NCBI RefSeq assembly: GCF_036417845.1
Contig: NC_089981.1
Location: 84,237,268 to 84,301,267, forward strand
DNA length: 64,000 nucleotides
Source of the DNA: Apteryx mantelli
Lineage: Eukaryota > Chordata > Aves > Apterygiformes > Apterygidae
Reading direction: 5' to 3'
Under the pieces are notes generated by a model. The model saw only the letters and a program-made list of their open reading frames with translations, did no database searches and was not told where the DNA came from. The position numbers were made by a program, and so were the translations under genes. Shown one piece after another: positions 42,318-53,878 of the stretch; position 1 is the stretch's first letter, and the number at the start of each line of letters is the position of its first letter.

Positions 42318-43802
42318 TTATAACAGGCTCCTGAGACGAACTTGCAGCCGCCTGAAGTCACGCAGTGCCTGAGCGTGGGCGTCCGGCTCCTGCGCCAGGC
42401 GCTGGAAGAGGTTGAGCGGGCTGGCCGTTTGGAAGGCCACTGGCAGAGGGACCTCTCTGGGCACCCTCTCGTTGCCTAGGAGGAAGTGGTGCAGCTGTTT
42501 GTCCTCCAGGCAGCGCTGCAGGTACTGCAGGATGCCATCCACCCGCTCCAGGAGATGTCCTCTGTGCCAACGTGACAGAGGTATGACTGTGAGCAGGTGC
42601 ATCAGCACTGTCTTCAAGCAGTAGGTGGAAAAGCCTGTGCCCTCCAGGAGACGGGCAAAGAGGTTCAGACATGTCAGGTGGCAACTGTCCTGGGGGGCCT
42701 GCCTGGCCACGAACCTGAAGAACAGCATCTCTGGAACAGCACAGCTCTCCAGCCACGTTGTGCTGCTGGGGAGGCCAGCCCTTGCCTGCTGGCTGGTCAG
42801 GAAAACTCTCGAGTCGCCTTGCTGCACGCCAAACAGTATCTCGATGGACAAGGACCTCCCGGAGACCTTTTCCAGACGGAGCTTGCAGGAGCGGGAAGAG
42901 GGCAGCACCGTCAGCCGGCAGCGGTGTGATGCAGGCAAAAGCAGCCAGGCGTTCATCGCTGTTAGCTGGAACCAGCGGGCAGTTTTCTCGACGTCCAGGT
43001 AGGAGTGGCTGCACAGGTATTGCAGGAGGCAGGGGCCCTCATTCCTGCCCAGCTCAGCCTCGGGGCGGTGCAGGAAGCACCGCACGTCGCCCAGCAGCTG
43101 CTGCCTCAAGCACACGCACTCCAGTTCCACGCGAACGCGGCCGTGCCTCGCCGGCAGCTCCCCACCAGCGCCCAGCTCCAGGTGAAAGCAGTGCCCAGTT
43201 GGTGGCTTCAGGGGCACGAGCAGGCTGTAGACGGTGTCCCAATGGGAGCTCCAGCCTTCGAAGGCGCTGCCCACCCCGATGCATTGTTCCAGCCGTAGCA
43301 GAGGAGTATTCAAGGTGATGAGATGGCAGGCATGGAGCAGGTCGCCCACCAGCACCTCCACCACCTTGCACCTTTTGGCCAGGTGCAGCACTGGCACCTG
43401 CATTTGCTGCATGAGAAACCTTCCCACATCCCATTCATTGACGGGGGCTTCCTCTTCCTCCTCACTGCTGGAGGAGCTCTCGTCACTGCTGCTCTCTGAC
43501 TCGTCGGAATCGACCTCGGTGGCCATCCAGAAGAGCTCAAAGAGCAACACGAGGGCTCCAGGCAAGGCCCCAAAGGGCCACACCTCCCACATGGCCAAGA
43601 GCATATTTTTCAGGAAAAGTCCGCTCTGCAGCTCCTGAGTCATCTTATCAAACTCCTGCTGCAGCCGAATCATCTCCTGCCTCAGCTGCTCTTCACGCTG
43701 CTGCATCCGCTGCTGCGTGGCCAGATCTATCTGGTCACCGACCTTCAGCGGGTGCGGAACAATGCCCAGCACAGCCAGGATGAGGACAATACCTCCAGCC
43801 AT
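42318..43802 (-). CDS. ITPRIPL1-like: ITPRIPL1-like protein, copy 12
   Basis: Intact 494-codon copy with V150 and R276 like copy 11, but E255 like copies 1 and 13. The upstream region is module L. E255 is found only in the three genes that lie directly downstream of an L module in plus coordinates (copies 1, 12 and 13), so it appears linked to L units. Confidence 0.9.
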   Translation of the reverse strand: MAGGIVLILAVLGIVPHPLKVGDQIDLATQQRMQQREEQLRQEMIRLQQEFDKMTQELQSGLFLKNMLLAMWEVWPFGALPGALVLLFELFWMATEVDSDESESSSDESSSSSEEEEEAPVNEWDVGRFLMQQMQVPVLHLAKRCKVVEVLVGDLLHACHLITLNTPLLRLEQCIGVGSAFEGWSSHWDTVYSLLVPLKPPTGHCFHLELGAGGELPARHGRVRVELECVCLRQQLLGDVRCFLHRPEAELGRNEGPCLLQYLCSHSYLDVEKTARWFQLTAMNAWLLLPASHRCRLTVLPSSRSCKLRLEKVSGRSLSIEILFGVQQGDSRVFLTSQQARAGLPSSTTWLESCAVPEMLFFRFVARQAPQDSCHLTCLNLFARLLEGTGFSTYCLKTVLMHLLTVIPLSRWHRGHLLERVDGILQYLQRCLEDKQLHHFLLGNERVPREVPLPVAFQTASPLNLFQRLAQEPDAHAQALRDFRRLQVRLRSLL

Positions 43803-44525
43803 GGCCTAGAGGAGATGGGAGAGCAAGAGATGAGCCGGGCTGGGTGGGAGAGAGCTGGCGGACTGGGGGCAGGAGCCACAGGAGTGAAGGGGAAGGATGG
43901 GAGAAGGGCCAAGGGACCTTGGAGGCAGCAAGGACAGGGTTCGTGAGCGCTGCCTGAGCAGCAACGTGGTGGGGCCCAGGCTGCCAAGCCTGCCCTGAGG
44001 CCCAGCACTGTGGCCAGGCTTTGCCTTGGGAGGGGCAGGGGTGCCACAAGGGCAAGTGGCACTAGAGTGGGGACTCCGGAGGAGTGACTCCCTGTGCCCC
44101 CGGGGGAGCAGTGTCCTGCAGAGCTGTGGGCGCCCCTCACATGCCCAACACGTCTCTGGGCACCCGGGGGCGCTGGGAGCCCCAGACGCCTCTATCCCTG
44201 GCCCCCAAGGCGGCAACGCCCCCACCCAACGCGCTCCTGTGTGCGGCTCAGCCCTAGCTGCAGTGCTAGAAAGCCCCGGGAGGGAGCCAGCGTTTGTGCC
44301 CCAGCCCTCGTCCCGCCCAGCCTTGCCCCCCTGCCGCACTCACCCTGCAGAGGCTGCTGCAGCCTGGGCTGGCCCAGGCCGTAGTGCTGGGGGCCCAGCA
44401 GCGCTGCGGGGCCGACGCCTGCGGGTGCCCTTGTGACGGCGCCCTCCCTTTGTGACTTGTCGTCTGCGCTGTCACGGGGGCACAGCCCCTCTGCAGAGCC
44501 AGCCGGCCAGCCCTGGCCGTCATCC

Positions 44526-44768
44526 GCGTGAGGTAACGGCCCTAACGGCCGTCCCTGACGTAAGGGCCCTAACGGCCGTCCGCAGGGCGGCGGCGCTAAC
44601 CGCTGTCCCTGAGGTAAGGGCCCTAACGGCCGCCCGCGAGGCAGCGGCCCTAACGGCCGTCCGCAGGGCGGCGGCGCTAACGGCTGTCTGTGAGGTAACA
44701 GCCCTAATGGCCGTCTGCGAGGTAACGACCCTAACAGTCGTCCGCAAGGCAGCGGCCCCAATGGAGGG
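44526..44768. repeat. 27-bp minisatellite with MYB-type motifs (copy 12)
   Basis: Nine 27-bp repeats with six exact TAACGG motifs and one TGACGTAA, in the same register as in the other two L modules. Confidence 0.85.
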
Positions 44769-45951
44769 AGCTGGCCGTAGGGAGGCAGCATTCGCCAACA
44801 CAGAGGGTACAGGGTCTGTGTGAGCTCTGGCAGGGCTGCTTGGGGAAGATGGGGTCATCTGCTGCTGGTGCTGGGGCCCAGAGGCAGGCGTATGGGGCTG
44901 CCAGAGCAATGGCCCGCGGGTGGAACTGGAGGGGAGCATGGACACTGCTCAGGGATGTGTGCAAAGCGATGCCTCAGATGGTGCAGCAGCCTGCGGCACC
45001 TGAAGCCCATCTGTAGCATGACACGGGTGAGAGCTGTGCCCAAAGCAATGAGGTTCCAGCATGAAGGCCGATGCCGAGGTCATGGAGTGCTGCTCTGGGC
45101 GGCTCATCAGTGAGAGCAGATTGTGAAGGTGGCCGCTTCCCTGAAAAGCACGTTAGCAGTATAAGTGGGCAGCTTTGGCAGACATGCAGCAACTGATTGC
45201 ACCTGTTGCTGCACCCTGTACTTGCACTCCTGGCTGGCATTGGCATCTTGCGCTGCCTTTGGGGGTGGCTGCGAGTGTCGTTGCTTATCCCCTGCATAGG
45301 GCCTGTGCCGAGAGTGATGGCTAGCACAAGCTGGGCCCTACCAGGCCCACTATGGAAAGAGGCAAGAGTAGGTGTCATAAGAGCACGGCCCTGTGAGAGT
45401 CCCTAAACTCCACAGACCCTGGCTGATGGACATAGGGCAGCTGCAGTAAGAGTCCTGTTAGCTCACTAGCAAGCCAAGGGCACACGTGGTGGGATGCAGC
45501 ATTACTCTGGGCCTTTTGTAGGGAAGGAAGCTTTGCAGTGGGAAGGTCAGGCTGCAGCCTGCAAACCCCTGCGATGGGAGACGCAGAGAGACTAGATGGT
45601 CTCCCTTTGAATGTAATCTTTCAAAGACCCGTCAGCTGGGAGAGGGTTGCAATGGCTTCGCCTGTCTTGGACAGACTGGCCGCGTTCTGCCCCTTCTGAC
45701 TGCATGTGGAACAAGAGCCCAGGCTTCTGCAGCACTGGGGCAGACGCAGCTCTTTTGATATCATGATTATCAAACAGCTTGTGAGTCTTCCCCAACACAC
45801 AAGGGCTGTATTTCTGCCAGAGGTATCCCAACTACAAATAAGCATGCAGCTGTTGTGTCACACATGTGCAGTCAGGCCAGCACTTCACCGACACGTGGCC
45901 TGCGGTGCGGGTGTGCGTGCTTTGAGTGCAGCACATCTGCAAAGGCTTAAT
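44526..45951. repeat. Module L, upstream region of copy 12
   Basis: Third complete L module, 1,426 bp, adjacent (one gene apart) to that of copy 11 and matching it at the diagnostic sites. The pair shows that the L-type unit itself has duplicated in tandem. Confidence 0.9.
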
Positions 45952-46440
45952 CTTGCTGGCCATGCTAGCGCTGGCAGGGGTGCCCTAGCGCTGCCTGTTG
46001 AGCATGTGCAGCGTACATCTGATGCACCTCGGGAATGTCATCTGTGCGGCGCGCTTGCTGCTGTGAACTCGCTGTCTGGGACTGGGGCAAACAGGGCAGC
46101 CCGGTGTGTGCTAGTGTTTGTGAGTTCCGATCATCTCCCAGACTTGAGGAAATCTTGTGGGCATGTATCCCCGTGACGGGATGGGGCCCCATTCCCCACA
46201 CAGTGTTGCCCTGACACTCACAGACAGAGTGCTCGTTAAAAGAGGCTAGTCTATTGGAATCTGTGCGTAGGCTAATGCTCCCGTGGGGAATGGGATGTCT
46301 CGAAAAGGCTGGGCAGTGGCTGTCCAGGTGATCACAGGGCCTCTGTCGCATGCCTCCTTGCAAGGGCGTCTTCAGCGGGATCGGGTGACATTGCTCAAAC
46401 TGTGCTTTTGCTGAATTTCCGGAACCCTCTTCCAGCATGA

Positions 46441-47925
46441 TTATAACAGGCTCCTGAGACGAACTTGCAGCCGCCTGAAGTCACGCAGTGCCTGAGCGTG
46501 GGCGTCCGGCTCCTGCGCCAGGCGCTGGAAGAGGTTGAGCGGGCTGGCCGTTTGGAAGGCCACTGGCAGAGGGACCTCTCTGGGCACCCTCTCGTTGCCT
46601 AGGAGGAAGTGGTGCAGCTGTTTGTCCTCCAGGCAGCGCTGCAGGTACTGCAGGATGCCATCCACCCGCTCCAGGAGATGTCCTCTGTGCCAACGTGACA
46701 GAGGTATGACTGTGAGCAGGTGCATCAGCACTGTCTTCAAGCAGTAGGTGGAAAAGCCTGTGCCCTCCAGGAGACGGGCAAAGAGGTTCAGACATGTCAG
46801 GTGGCAACTGTCCTGGGGGGCCTGCCTGGCCACGAACCTGAAGAACAGCATCTCTGGAACAGCACAGCTCTCCAGCCACGTTGTGCTGCTGGGGAGGCCA
46901 GCCCTTGCCTGCTGGCTGGTCAGGAAAACTCTCGAGTCGCCTTGCTGCACGCCAAACAGTATCTCGATGGACAAGGACCTCCCGGAGACCTTTTCCAGAC
47001 GGAGCTTGCAGGAGCGGGAAGAGGGCAGCACCGTCAGCCGGCAGCGGTGTGATGCAGGCAAAAGCAGCCAGGCGTTCATCGCTGTTAGCTGGAACCAGCA
47101 AGCAGTTTTCTCGACGTCCAGGTAGGAGTGGCTGCACAGGTATTGCAGGAGGCAGGGGCCCTCATTCCTGCCCAGCTCAGCCTCGGGGCGGTGCAGGAAG
47201 CACCGCACGTCGCCCAGCAGCTGCTGCCTCAAGCACACGCACTCCAGTTCCACGCGAACGCGGCCGTGCCTCGCCGGCAGCTCCCCACCAGCGCCCAGCT
47301 CCAGGTGAAAGCAGTGCCCAGTTGGTGGCTTCAGGGGCACGAGCAGGCTGTAGACGGTGTCCCAATGGGAGCTCCAGCCTTCGAAGGCGCTGCCCACCCC
47401 GATGCATTGTTCCAGCCGTAGCAGAGGAGTATTCAAGGTGATGAGATGGCAGGCATGGAGCAGGTCGCCCACCAGCGCCTCCACCACCTTGCACCTTTTG
47501 GCCAGGTGCAGCACTGGCACCTGCATTTGCTGCATGAGAAACCTTCCCACATCCCATTCATTGACGGGGGCTTCCTCTTCCTCCTCACTGCTGGAGGAGC
47601 TCTTGTCACTGCTGCTCTCTGACTCGTCGGAATCGACCTCGGTGGCCATCCAGAAGAGCTCAAAGAGCAACACGAGGGCTCCAGGCAAGGCCCCAAAGGG
47701 CCACACCTCCCACATGGCCAAGAGCATATTTTTCAGGAAAAGTCCGCTCTGCAGCTCCTGAGTCATCTTATCAAACTCCTGCTGCAGCCGAATCATCTCC
47801 TGCCTCAGCTGCTCTTCACGCTGCTGCATCCGCTGCTGCGTGGCCAGATCTATCTGGTCACCGACCTTCAGCGGGTGCGGAACAATGCCCAGCACAGCCA
47901 GGATGAGGACAATACCTCCAGCCAT
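46441..47925 (-). CDS. ITPRIPL1-like: ITPRIPL1-like protein, copy 13
   Basis: Intact 494-codon copy with E255, C276 and a private K108 that interrupts the acidic Ser/Glu stretch. The upstream module is S, but the 3' side abuts an L module. The leader block has a private change (GCGCCGCC near 48073) in the intron. Confidence 0.9.
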   Translation of the reverse strand: MAGGIVLILAVLGIVPHPLKVGDQIDLATQQRMQQREEQLRQEMIRLQQEFDKMTQELQSGLFLKNMLLAMWEVWPFGALPGALVLLFELFWMATEVDSDESESSSDKSSSSSEEEEEAPVNEWDVGRFLMQQMQVPVLHLAKRCKVVEALVGDLLHACHLITLNTPLLRLEQCIGVGSAFEGWSSHWDTVYSLLVPLKPPTGHCFHLELGAGGELPARHGRVRVELECVCLRQQLLGDVRCFLHRPEAELGRNEGPCLLQYLCSHSYLDVEKTACWFQLTAMNAWLLLPASHRCRLTVLPSSRSCKLRLEKVSGRSLSIEILFGVQQGDSRVFLTSQQARAGLPSSTTWLESCAVPEMLFFRFVARQAPQDSCHLTCLNLFARLLEGTGFSTYCLKTVLMHLLTVIPLSRWHRGHLLERVDGILQYLQRCLEDKQLHHFLLGNERVPREVPLPVAFQTASPLNLFQRLAQEPDAHAQALRDFRRLQVRLRSLL

Positions 47926-48648
47926 GGCCTAGAGGAGATGGGAGAGCAAGAGATGAGCCGGGCTGGGTGGGAGAGAGCTGGCGGACTGGGGGCAGGAGCC
48001 ACAGGAGTGAAGGGGAAGGATGGGAGAAGGGCCAAGGGACCTTGGAGGCAGCAAGGACAGGGTTCGTGAGCGCCGCCTGAGCAGCAACGTGGTGGGGCCC
48101 AGGCTGCCAAGCCTGCCCTGAGGCCCAGCACTGTGGCCAGGCTTTGCCTTGGGAGGGGCAGGGGTGCCACAAGGGCAAGTGGCACTAGAGTGGGGACTCC
48201 GGAGGAGTGACTCCCTGTGCCCCCGGGGGAGCAGTGTCCTGCAGAGCTGTGGGCGCCCCTCACATGCCCAACACGTCTCTGGGCACCCGGGGGCGCTGGG
48301 AGCCCCAGACGCCTCTATCCCTGGCCCCCAAGGCGGCAACGCCCCCACCCAACGCGCTCCTGTGTGCGGCTCAGCCCTAGCTGCAGTGCTAGAAAGCCCC
48401 GGGAGGGAGCCAGCGTTTGTGCCCCAGCCCTCGTCCCGCCCAGCCTTGCCCCCCTGCCGCACTCACCCTGCAGAGGCTGCTGCAGCCTGGGCTGGCCCAG
48501 GCCGTAGTGCTGGGGGCCCAGCAGCGCTGCGGGGCCGACGCCTGCGGGTGCCCTTGTGACGGCGCCCTCCCTTTGTGACTTGTCGTCTGCGCTGTCACGG
48601 GGGCACAGCCCCTCTGCAGAGCCAGCCGGCCAGCCCTGGCCGTCATCC

Positions 48649-49670
48649 CCACCCCGCCTCAGCATGGGGTCCCGCATGGGCAGCCAGAGCTGAGGCCCCG
48701 GCACCCACCACCTGTGAGCCCATGCGGCAGCAGCACAGTGCACCTGTGGCCTCCCCTCATCAAGTGGGCAGAAGCACCCCCAAAAAAGCCCTTAACCCTT
48801 ATGAGAACAAAGAAGAGGGTCTGTGGAAGGAGTTCCTCGACTTCCAAAGAGACGTTCAATATTTTCCGAGACAGGCGGATGGGCTCCAGCTCTTGTCATC
48901 AAACAACGAGGAGCCTTTGGGAAGGGACAAACTAGAGGAAGTCCTGTCCTCCTTCCCATGAGGGGTTTGTTCATTCTGAACCTTGCAAACCTCCTCCTTC
49001 CTTCTTCTCCTCTTGGAGTTCTTCTGCTGAGGCAGGTCTTAGCCCTGCAAGTCCTGAGAACCAAGCCTGAGAACCAAACAAGGGTGTCCCCAGTGAGAGC
49101 AGCAGCTCTCCCATGACTCCTGTCTCGGGGCGACCACTTGCCCCCTCAAGTGCAGGCACGGGGGCTGGAGAGGCCACTCTATGGCCCGCCACTCTGGCAC
49201 GCTGTTGCCCATGGGGCAGCTGCTCCGCGGTTGCCAGAGCATGTCCGCTGGCCTAACCTGGGGCTGAAGGGACCTTGGTGAAGCGAAGGGGCCTCTTACC
49301 ACGCACGCTCATAGGACCACACTCCCGGCACTCCCCAGGCCCAGGCATCTCCCTGTGGGGTGCTGGTGGCCAGAGGATGGAGAGAGCGGGAGACTCCCCT
49401 CTGCCTGGGGGGGATACCTCCTCTCCCTTCTCTCCCTCTCAGGGGCCGTACCTGGGTCGGCCGCGGGCTAGAGCTCGTTGGTCACTTCCCCCTAATTGCC
49501 CTAGAGCTCTCCAGGGCCCAGAGAGCGCCCTGTGATGACGCTGTCCAGAAAGATTTGCCGCTGCAGACAACCACGCCACATGGGGGCTTTACCTCTACAA
49601 AGAGCGATCGCTTCAGCTTGCTGCGAGATGCAGGCAATGCATGTTTGGGGGCGCAGCACTTGCCGCAGAC
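48649..49670. repeat. Module S, upstream region of copy 13
   Basis: 1,022 bp; haplotype G,T,CA,G,C. It is the first S module after the L pair and, unlike the module of copy 2, has no 5-bp deletion. Confidence 0.85.
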
Positions 49671-50159
49671 CTTGCTGGCCATGCTAGCGCTGGCAGGGGT
49701 GCCCTAGCGCTGCCTGTTGAGCATGTGCAGCGTACATCTGATGCACCTCGGGAATGTCATCTGTGCGGCGCGCTTGCTGCTGTGAACTCGCTGTCTGGGA
49801 CTGGGGCAAACAGGGCAGCCCGGTGTGTGCTAGTGTTTGTGAGTTCCGATCATCTCCCAGACTTGAGGAAATCTTGTGGGCATGTATCCCCGTGACGGGA
49901 TGGGGCCCCATTCCCCACACAGTGTTGCCCTGACACTCACAGACAGAGTGCTCGTTAAAAGAGGCTAGTCTATTGGAATCTGTGCGTAGGCTAATGCTCC
50001 CGTGGGGAATGGGATGTCTCGAAAAGGCTGGGCAGTGGCTGTCCAGGTGATCACAGGGCCTCTGTCGCATGCCTCCTTGCAAGGGCGTCTTCAGCGGGAT
50101 CGGGTGACATTGCTCAAACTGTGCTTTTGCTGAATTTCCGGAACCCTCTTCCAGCATGA

Positions 50160-51644
50160 TTATAACAGGCTCCTGAGACGAACTTGCAGCCGCCTGAAGT
50201 CACGCAGTGCCTGAGCGTGGGCGTCCGGCTCCTGCGCCAGGCGCTGGAAGAGGTTGAGCGGGCTGGCCGTTTGGAAGGCCACTGGCAGAGGGACCTCTCT
50301 GGGCACCCTCTCGTTGCCTAGGAGGAAGTGGTGCAGCTGTTTGTCCTCCAGGCAGCGCTGCAGGTACTGCAGGATGCCATCCACCCGCTCCAGGAGATGT
50401 CCTCTGTGCCAACGTGACAGAGGTATGACTGTGAGCAGGTGCATCAGCACTGTCTTCAAGCAGTAGGTGGAAAAGCCTGTGCCCTCCAGGAGACGGGCAA
50501 AGAGGTTCAGACATGTCAGGTGGCAACTGTCCTGGGGGGCCTGCCTGGCCACGAACCTGAAGAACAGCATCTCTGGAACAGCACAGCTCTCCAGCCACGT
50601 TGTGCTGCTGGGGAGGCCAGCCCTTGCCTGCTGGCTGGTCAGGAAAACTCTCGAGTCGCCTTGCTGCACGCCAAACAGTATCTCGATGGACAAGGACCTC
50701 CCGGAGACCTTTTCCAGACGGAGCTTGCAGGAGCGGGAAGAGGGCAGCACCGTCAGCCGGCAGCGGTGTGATGCAGGCAAAAGCAGCCAGGCGTTCATCG
50801 CTGTTAGCTGGAACCAGCAAGCAGTTTTCTCGACGTCCAGGTAGGAGTGGCTGCACAGGTATTGCAGGAGGCAGGGGCCCTGATTCCTGCCCAGCTCAGC
50901 CTCGGGGCGGTGCAGGAAGCACCGCACGTCGCCCAGCAGCTGCTGCCTCAAGCACACGCACTCCAGTTCCACGCGAACGCGGCCGTGCCTCGCCGGCAGC
51001 TCCCCACCAGCGCCCAGCTCCAGGTGAAAGCAGTGCCCAGTTGGTGGCTTCAGGGGCACGAGCAGGCTGTAGACGGTGTCCCAATGGGAGCTCCAGCCTT
51101 CGAAGGCGCTGCCCACCCCGATGCATTGTTCCAGCCGTAGCAGAGGAGTATTCAAGGTGATGAGATGGCAGGCATGGAGCAGGTCGCCCACCAGCGCCTC
51201 CACCACCTTGCACCTTTTGGCCAGGTGCAGCACTGGCACCTGCATTTGCTGCATGAGAAACCTTCCCACATCCCATTCATTGACGGGGGCTTCCTCTTCC
51301 TCCTCACTGCTGGAGGAGCTCTCGTCACTGCTGCTCTCTGACTCGTCGGAATCGACCTCGGTGGCCATCCAGAAGAGCTTAAAGAGCAACACGAGGGCTC
51401 CAGGCAAGGCCCCAAAGGGCCACACCTCCCACATGGCCAAGAGCATATTTTTCAGGAAAAGTCTGCTCTGCAGCTTCTGAGTCATCTTATCAAGCTCCTG
51501 CTGCAGCCGAATCATCTCCTGCCTCAGCTGCTCTTCACGCTGCTGCATGAGCTGCTGCGTGGCCAGATCTATCTGGTCACCGACCTTCAGCGGGTGCGGA
51601 ACAATGCCCAGCACAGCCAGGATGAGGACAATACCTCCAGCCAT
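50160..51644 (-). CDS. ITPRIPL1-like: ITPRIPL1-like protein, copy 14 (mosaic)
   Basis: Intact 494-codon copy that combines variants from three sub-groups: L51/K57/R61 (as copies 3, 4, 15-17), K89 (as copies 8-10) and the intron variant GTGACGGGG (as copies 5-7). It also has a private L32 for Arg, which needs two adjacent base changes. This is the clearest mosaic in the array. Its leader block has a private CCCCAGGGG change near 51943. The S module lies upstream. Confidence 0.9.
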   Translation of the reverse strand: MAGGIVLILAVLGIVPHPLKVGDQIDLATQQLMQQREEQLRQEMIRLQQELDKMTQKLQSRLFLKNMLLAMWEVWPFGALPGALVLLFKLFWMATEVDSDESESSSDESSSSSEEEEEAPVNEWDVGRFLMQQMQVPVLHLAKRCKVVEALVGDLLHACHLITLNTPLLRLEQCIGVGSAFEGWSSHWDTVYSLLVPLKPPTGHCFHLELGAGGELPARHGRVRVELECVCLRQQLLGDVRCFLHRPEAELGRNQGPCLLQYLCSHSYLDVEKTACWFQLTAMNAWLLLPASHRCRLTVLPSSRSCKLRLEKVSGRSLSIEILFGVQQGDSRVFLTSQQARAGLPSSTTWLESCAVPEMLFFRFVARQAPQDSCHLTCLNLFARLLEGTGFSTYCLKTVLMHLLTVIPLSRWHRGHLLERVDGILQYLQRCLEDKQLHHFLLGNERVPREVPLPVAFQTASPLNLFQRLAQEPDAHAQALRDFRRLQVRLRSLL

Positions 51645-52367
51645 GGCCTAGAGGAGATGGGAGAGCAAGAGATGAGCCGGGCTGGGTGGGAGAGAGCTGG
51701 CGGACTGGGGGCAGGAGCCACAGGAGTGACGGGGAAGGATGGGAGAAGGGGCAAGGGACCTTGGAGGCAGCAAGGACAGGGTTCGTGAGCGCTGCCTGAG
51801 CAGCAACGTGGTGGGGCCCAGGCTGCCAAGCCTGCCCTGAGGCCCAGCACTGTGGCCAGGCTTTGCCTTGGGAGGGGCAGGGGTGCCACAAGGGCAAGTG
51901 GCACTAGAGTGGGGACTCCGGAGGAGTGACTCCCTGTGCCCCCAGGGGAGCAGTGTCCTGCAGAGCTGTGGGCGCCCCTCACATGCCCAACACGTCTCTG
52001 GGCACCCGGGGGCGCTGGGAGCCCCAGACGCCTCTATCCCTGGCCCCCAAGGCGGCAACGCCCCCACCCAACGCGCTCCTGTGTGCGGCTCAGCCCTAGC
52101 TGCAGTGCTAGAAAGCCCCGGGAGGGAGCCAGTGTTTGTGCCCCAGCCCTCGTCCCGCCCAGCCTTGCCCCCCTGCCGCACTCACCCTGCAGAGGCTGCT
52201 GCAGCCTGGGCTGGCCCAGGCCGTAGTGCTGGGGGCCCAGCAGCGCTGCGGGGCCGACGCCTGCGGGTGCCCTTGTGACGGCGCCCTCCCTTTGTGACTT
52301 GTCGTCTGCGCTGTCACGGGGGCACAGCCCCTCTGCAGAGCCAGCCGGCCAGCCCTGGCCGTCATCC

Positions 52368-53389
52368 CCACCCCGCCTCAGCATGGGGTCCCGCATGGGC
52401 AGCCAGAGCTGAGGCCCCGGCACCCACCACCTGTGAGCCCATGCGGCAGCAGCACAGTGCACCTGTGGCCTCCCCTCATCAAGTGGGCAGAAGCACCCCC
52501 AAAAAAGCCCTTAACCCTTATGAGAACAAAGAAGAGGGTCTGTGGAAGGAGTTCCTCGACTTCCAAAGAGACGTTCAATATTTTCCGAGACAGGCGGATG
52601 GGCTCCAGCTCTTGTCATCAAACAACGAGGAGCCTTTGGGAAGGGACAAACTAGAGGAAGTCCTGTCCTCCTTCCCATGAGGGGTTTGTTCATTCTGAAC
52701 CTTGCAAACCTCCTCCTTCCTTCTTCTCCTCTTGGAGTTCTTCTGCTGAGGCAGGTCTTAGCCCTGCAAGTCCTGAGAACCAAGCCTGAGAACCAAACAA
52801 GGGTGTCCCCAGTGAGAGCAGCAGCTCTCCCATGACTCCTGTCTCGGGGCGACCACTTGCCCCCTCAAGTGCAGGCACGGGGGCTGGAGAGGCCACTCTA
52901 TGGCCCGCCACTCTGGCACGCTGTTGCCTGTGGGGCAGCTGCTCCGCGGTTGCCAGAGCATGTCCGCTGGCCTAACCTGGGGCTGAAGGGACCTTGGTGA
53001 AGCGAAGGGGCCTCTTACCACGCACGCTCATAGGACCACACTCCCGGCACTCCCCAGGCCCAGGCATCTCCCTGTGGGGTGCTGGTGGCCAGAGGATGGA
53101 GAGAGCGGGAGACTCCCCTCTGCCTGGGGGGGATACCTCCTCTCCCTTCTCTCCCTCTCAGGGGCCGTACCTGGGTCGGCCGCGGGCTAGAGCTCGTTGG
53201 TCACTTCCCCCTAATTGCCCTAGAGCTCTCCAGGGCCCAGAGAGCGCCCTGTGATGACGCTGTCCAGAAAGATTTGCCGCTGCAGACAACCACGCCACAT
53301 GGGGGCTTTACCTCTACAAAGAGCGATCGCTTCAGCTTGCTGCGAGATGCAGGCAATGCATGTTTGGGGGCGCAGCACTTGCCGCAGAC
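52368..53389. repeat. Module S, upstream region of copy 14
   Basis: 1,022 bp; haplotype G,T,TG,G,C, the commonest type. Confidence 0.85.
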
Positions 53390-53878
53390 CTTGCTGGCCA
53401 TGCTAGCGCTGGCAGGGGTGCCCTAGCGCTGCCTGTTGAGCATGTGCAGCGTACATCTGATGCACCTCGGGAATGTCATCTGTGCGGCGCGCTTGCTGCT
53501 GTGAACTCGCTGTCTGGGACTGGGGCAAACAGGGCAGCCCGGTGTGTGCTAGTGTTTGTGAGTTCCGATCATCTCCCAGACTTGAGGAAATCTTGTGGGC
53601 ATGTATCCCCGTGACGGGATGGGGCCCCATTCCCCACACAGTGTTGCCCTGACACTCACAGACAGAGTGCTCGTTAAAAGAGGCTAGTCTATTGGAATCT
53701 GTGCGTAGGCTAATGCTCCCGTGGGGAATGGGATGTCTCGAAAAGGCTGGGCAGTGGCTGTCCAGGTGATCACAGGGCCTCTGTCGCATGCCTCCTTGCA
53801 AGGGCGTCTTCAGCGGGATCGGGTGACATTGCTCAAACTGTGCTTTTGCTGAATTTCCGGAACCCTCTTCCAGCATGA

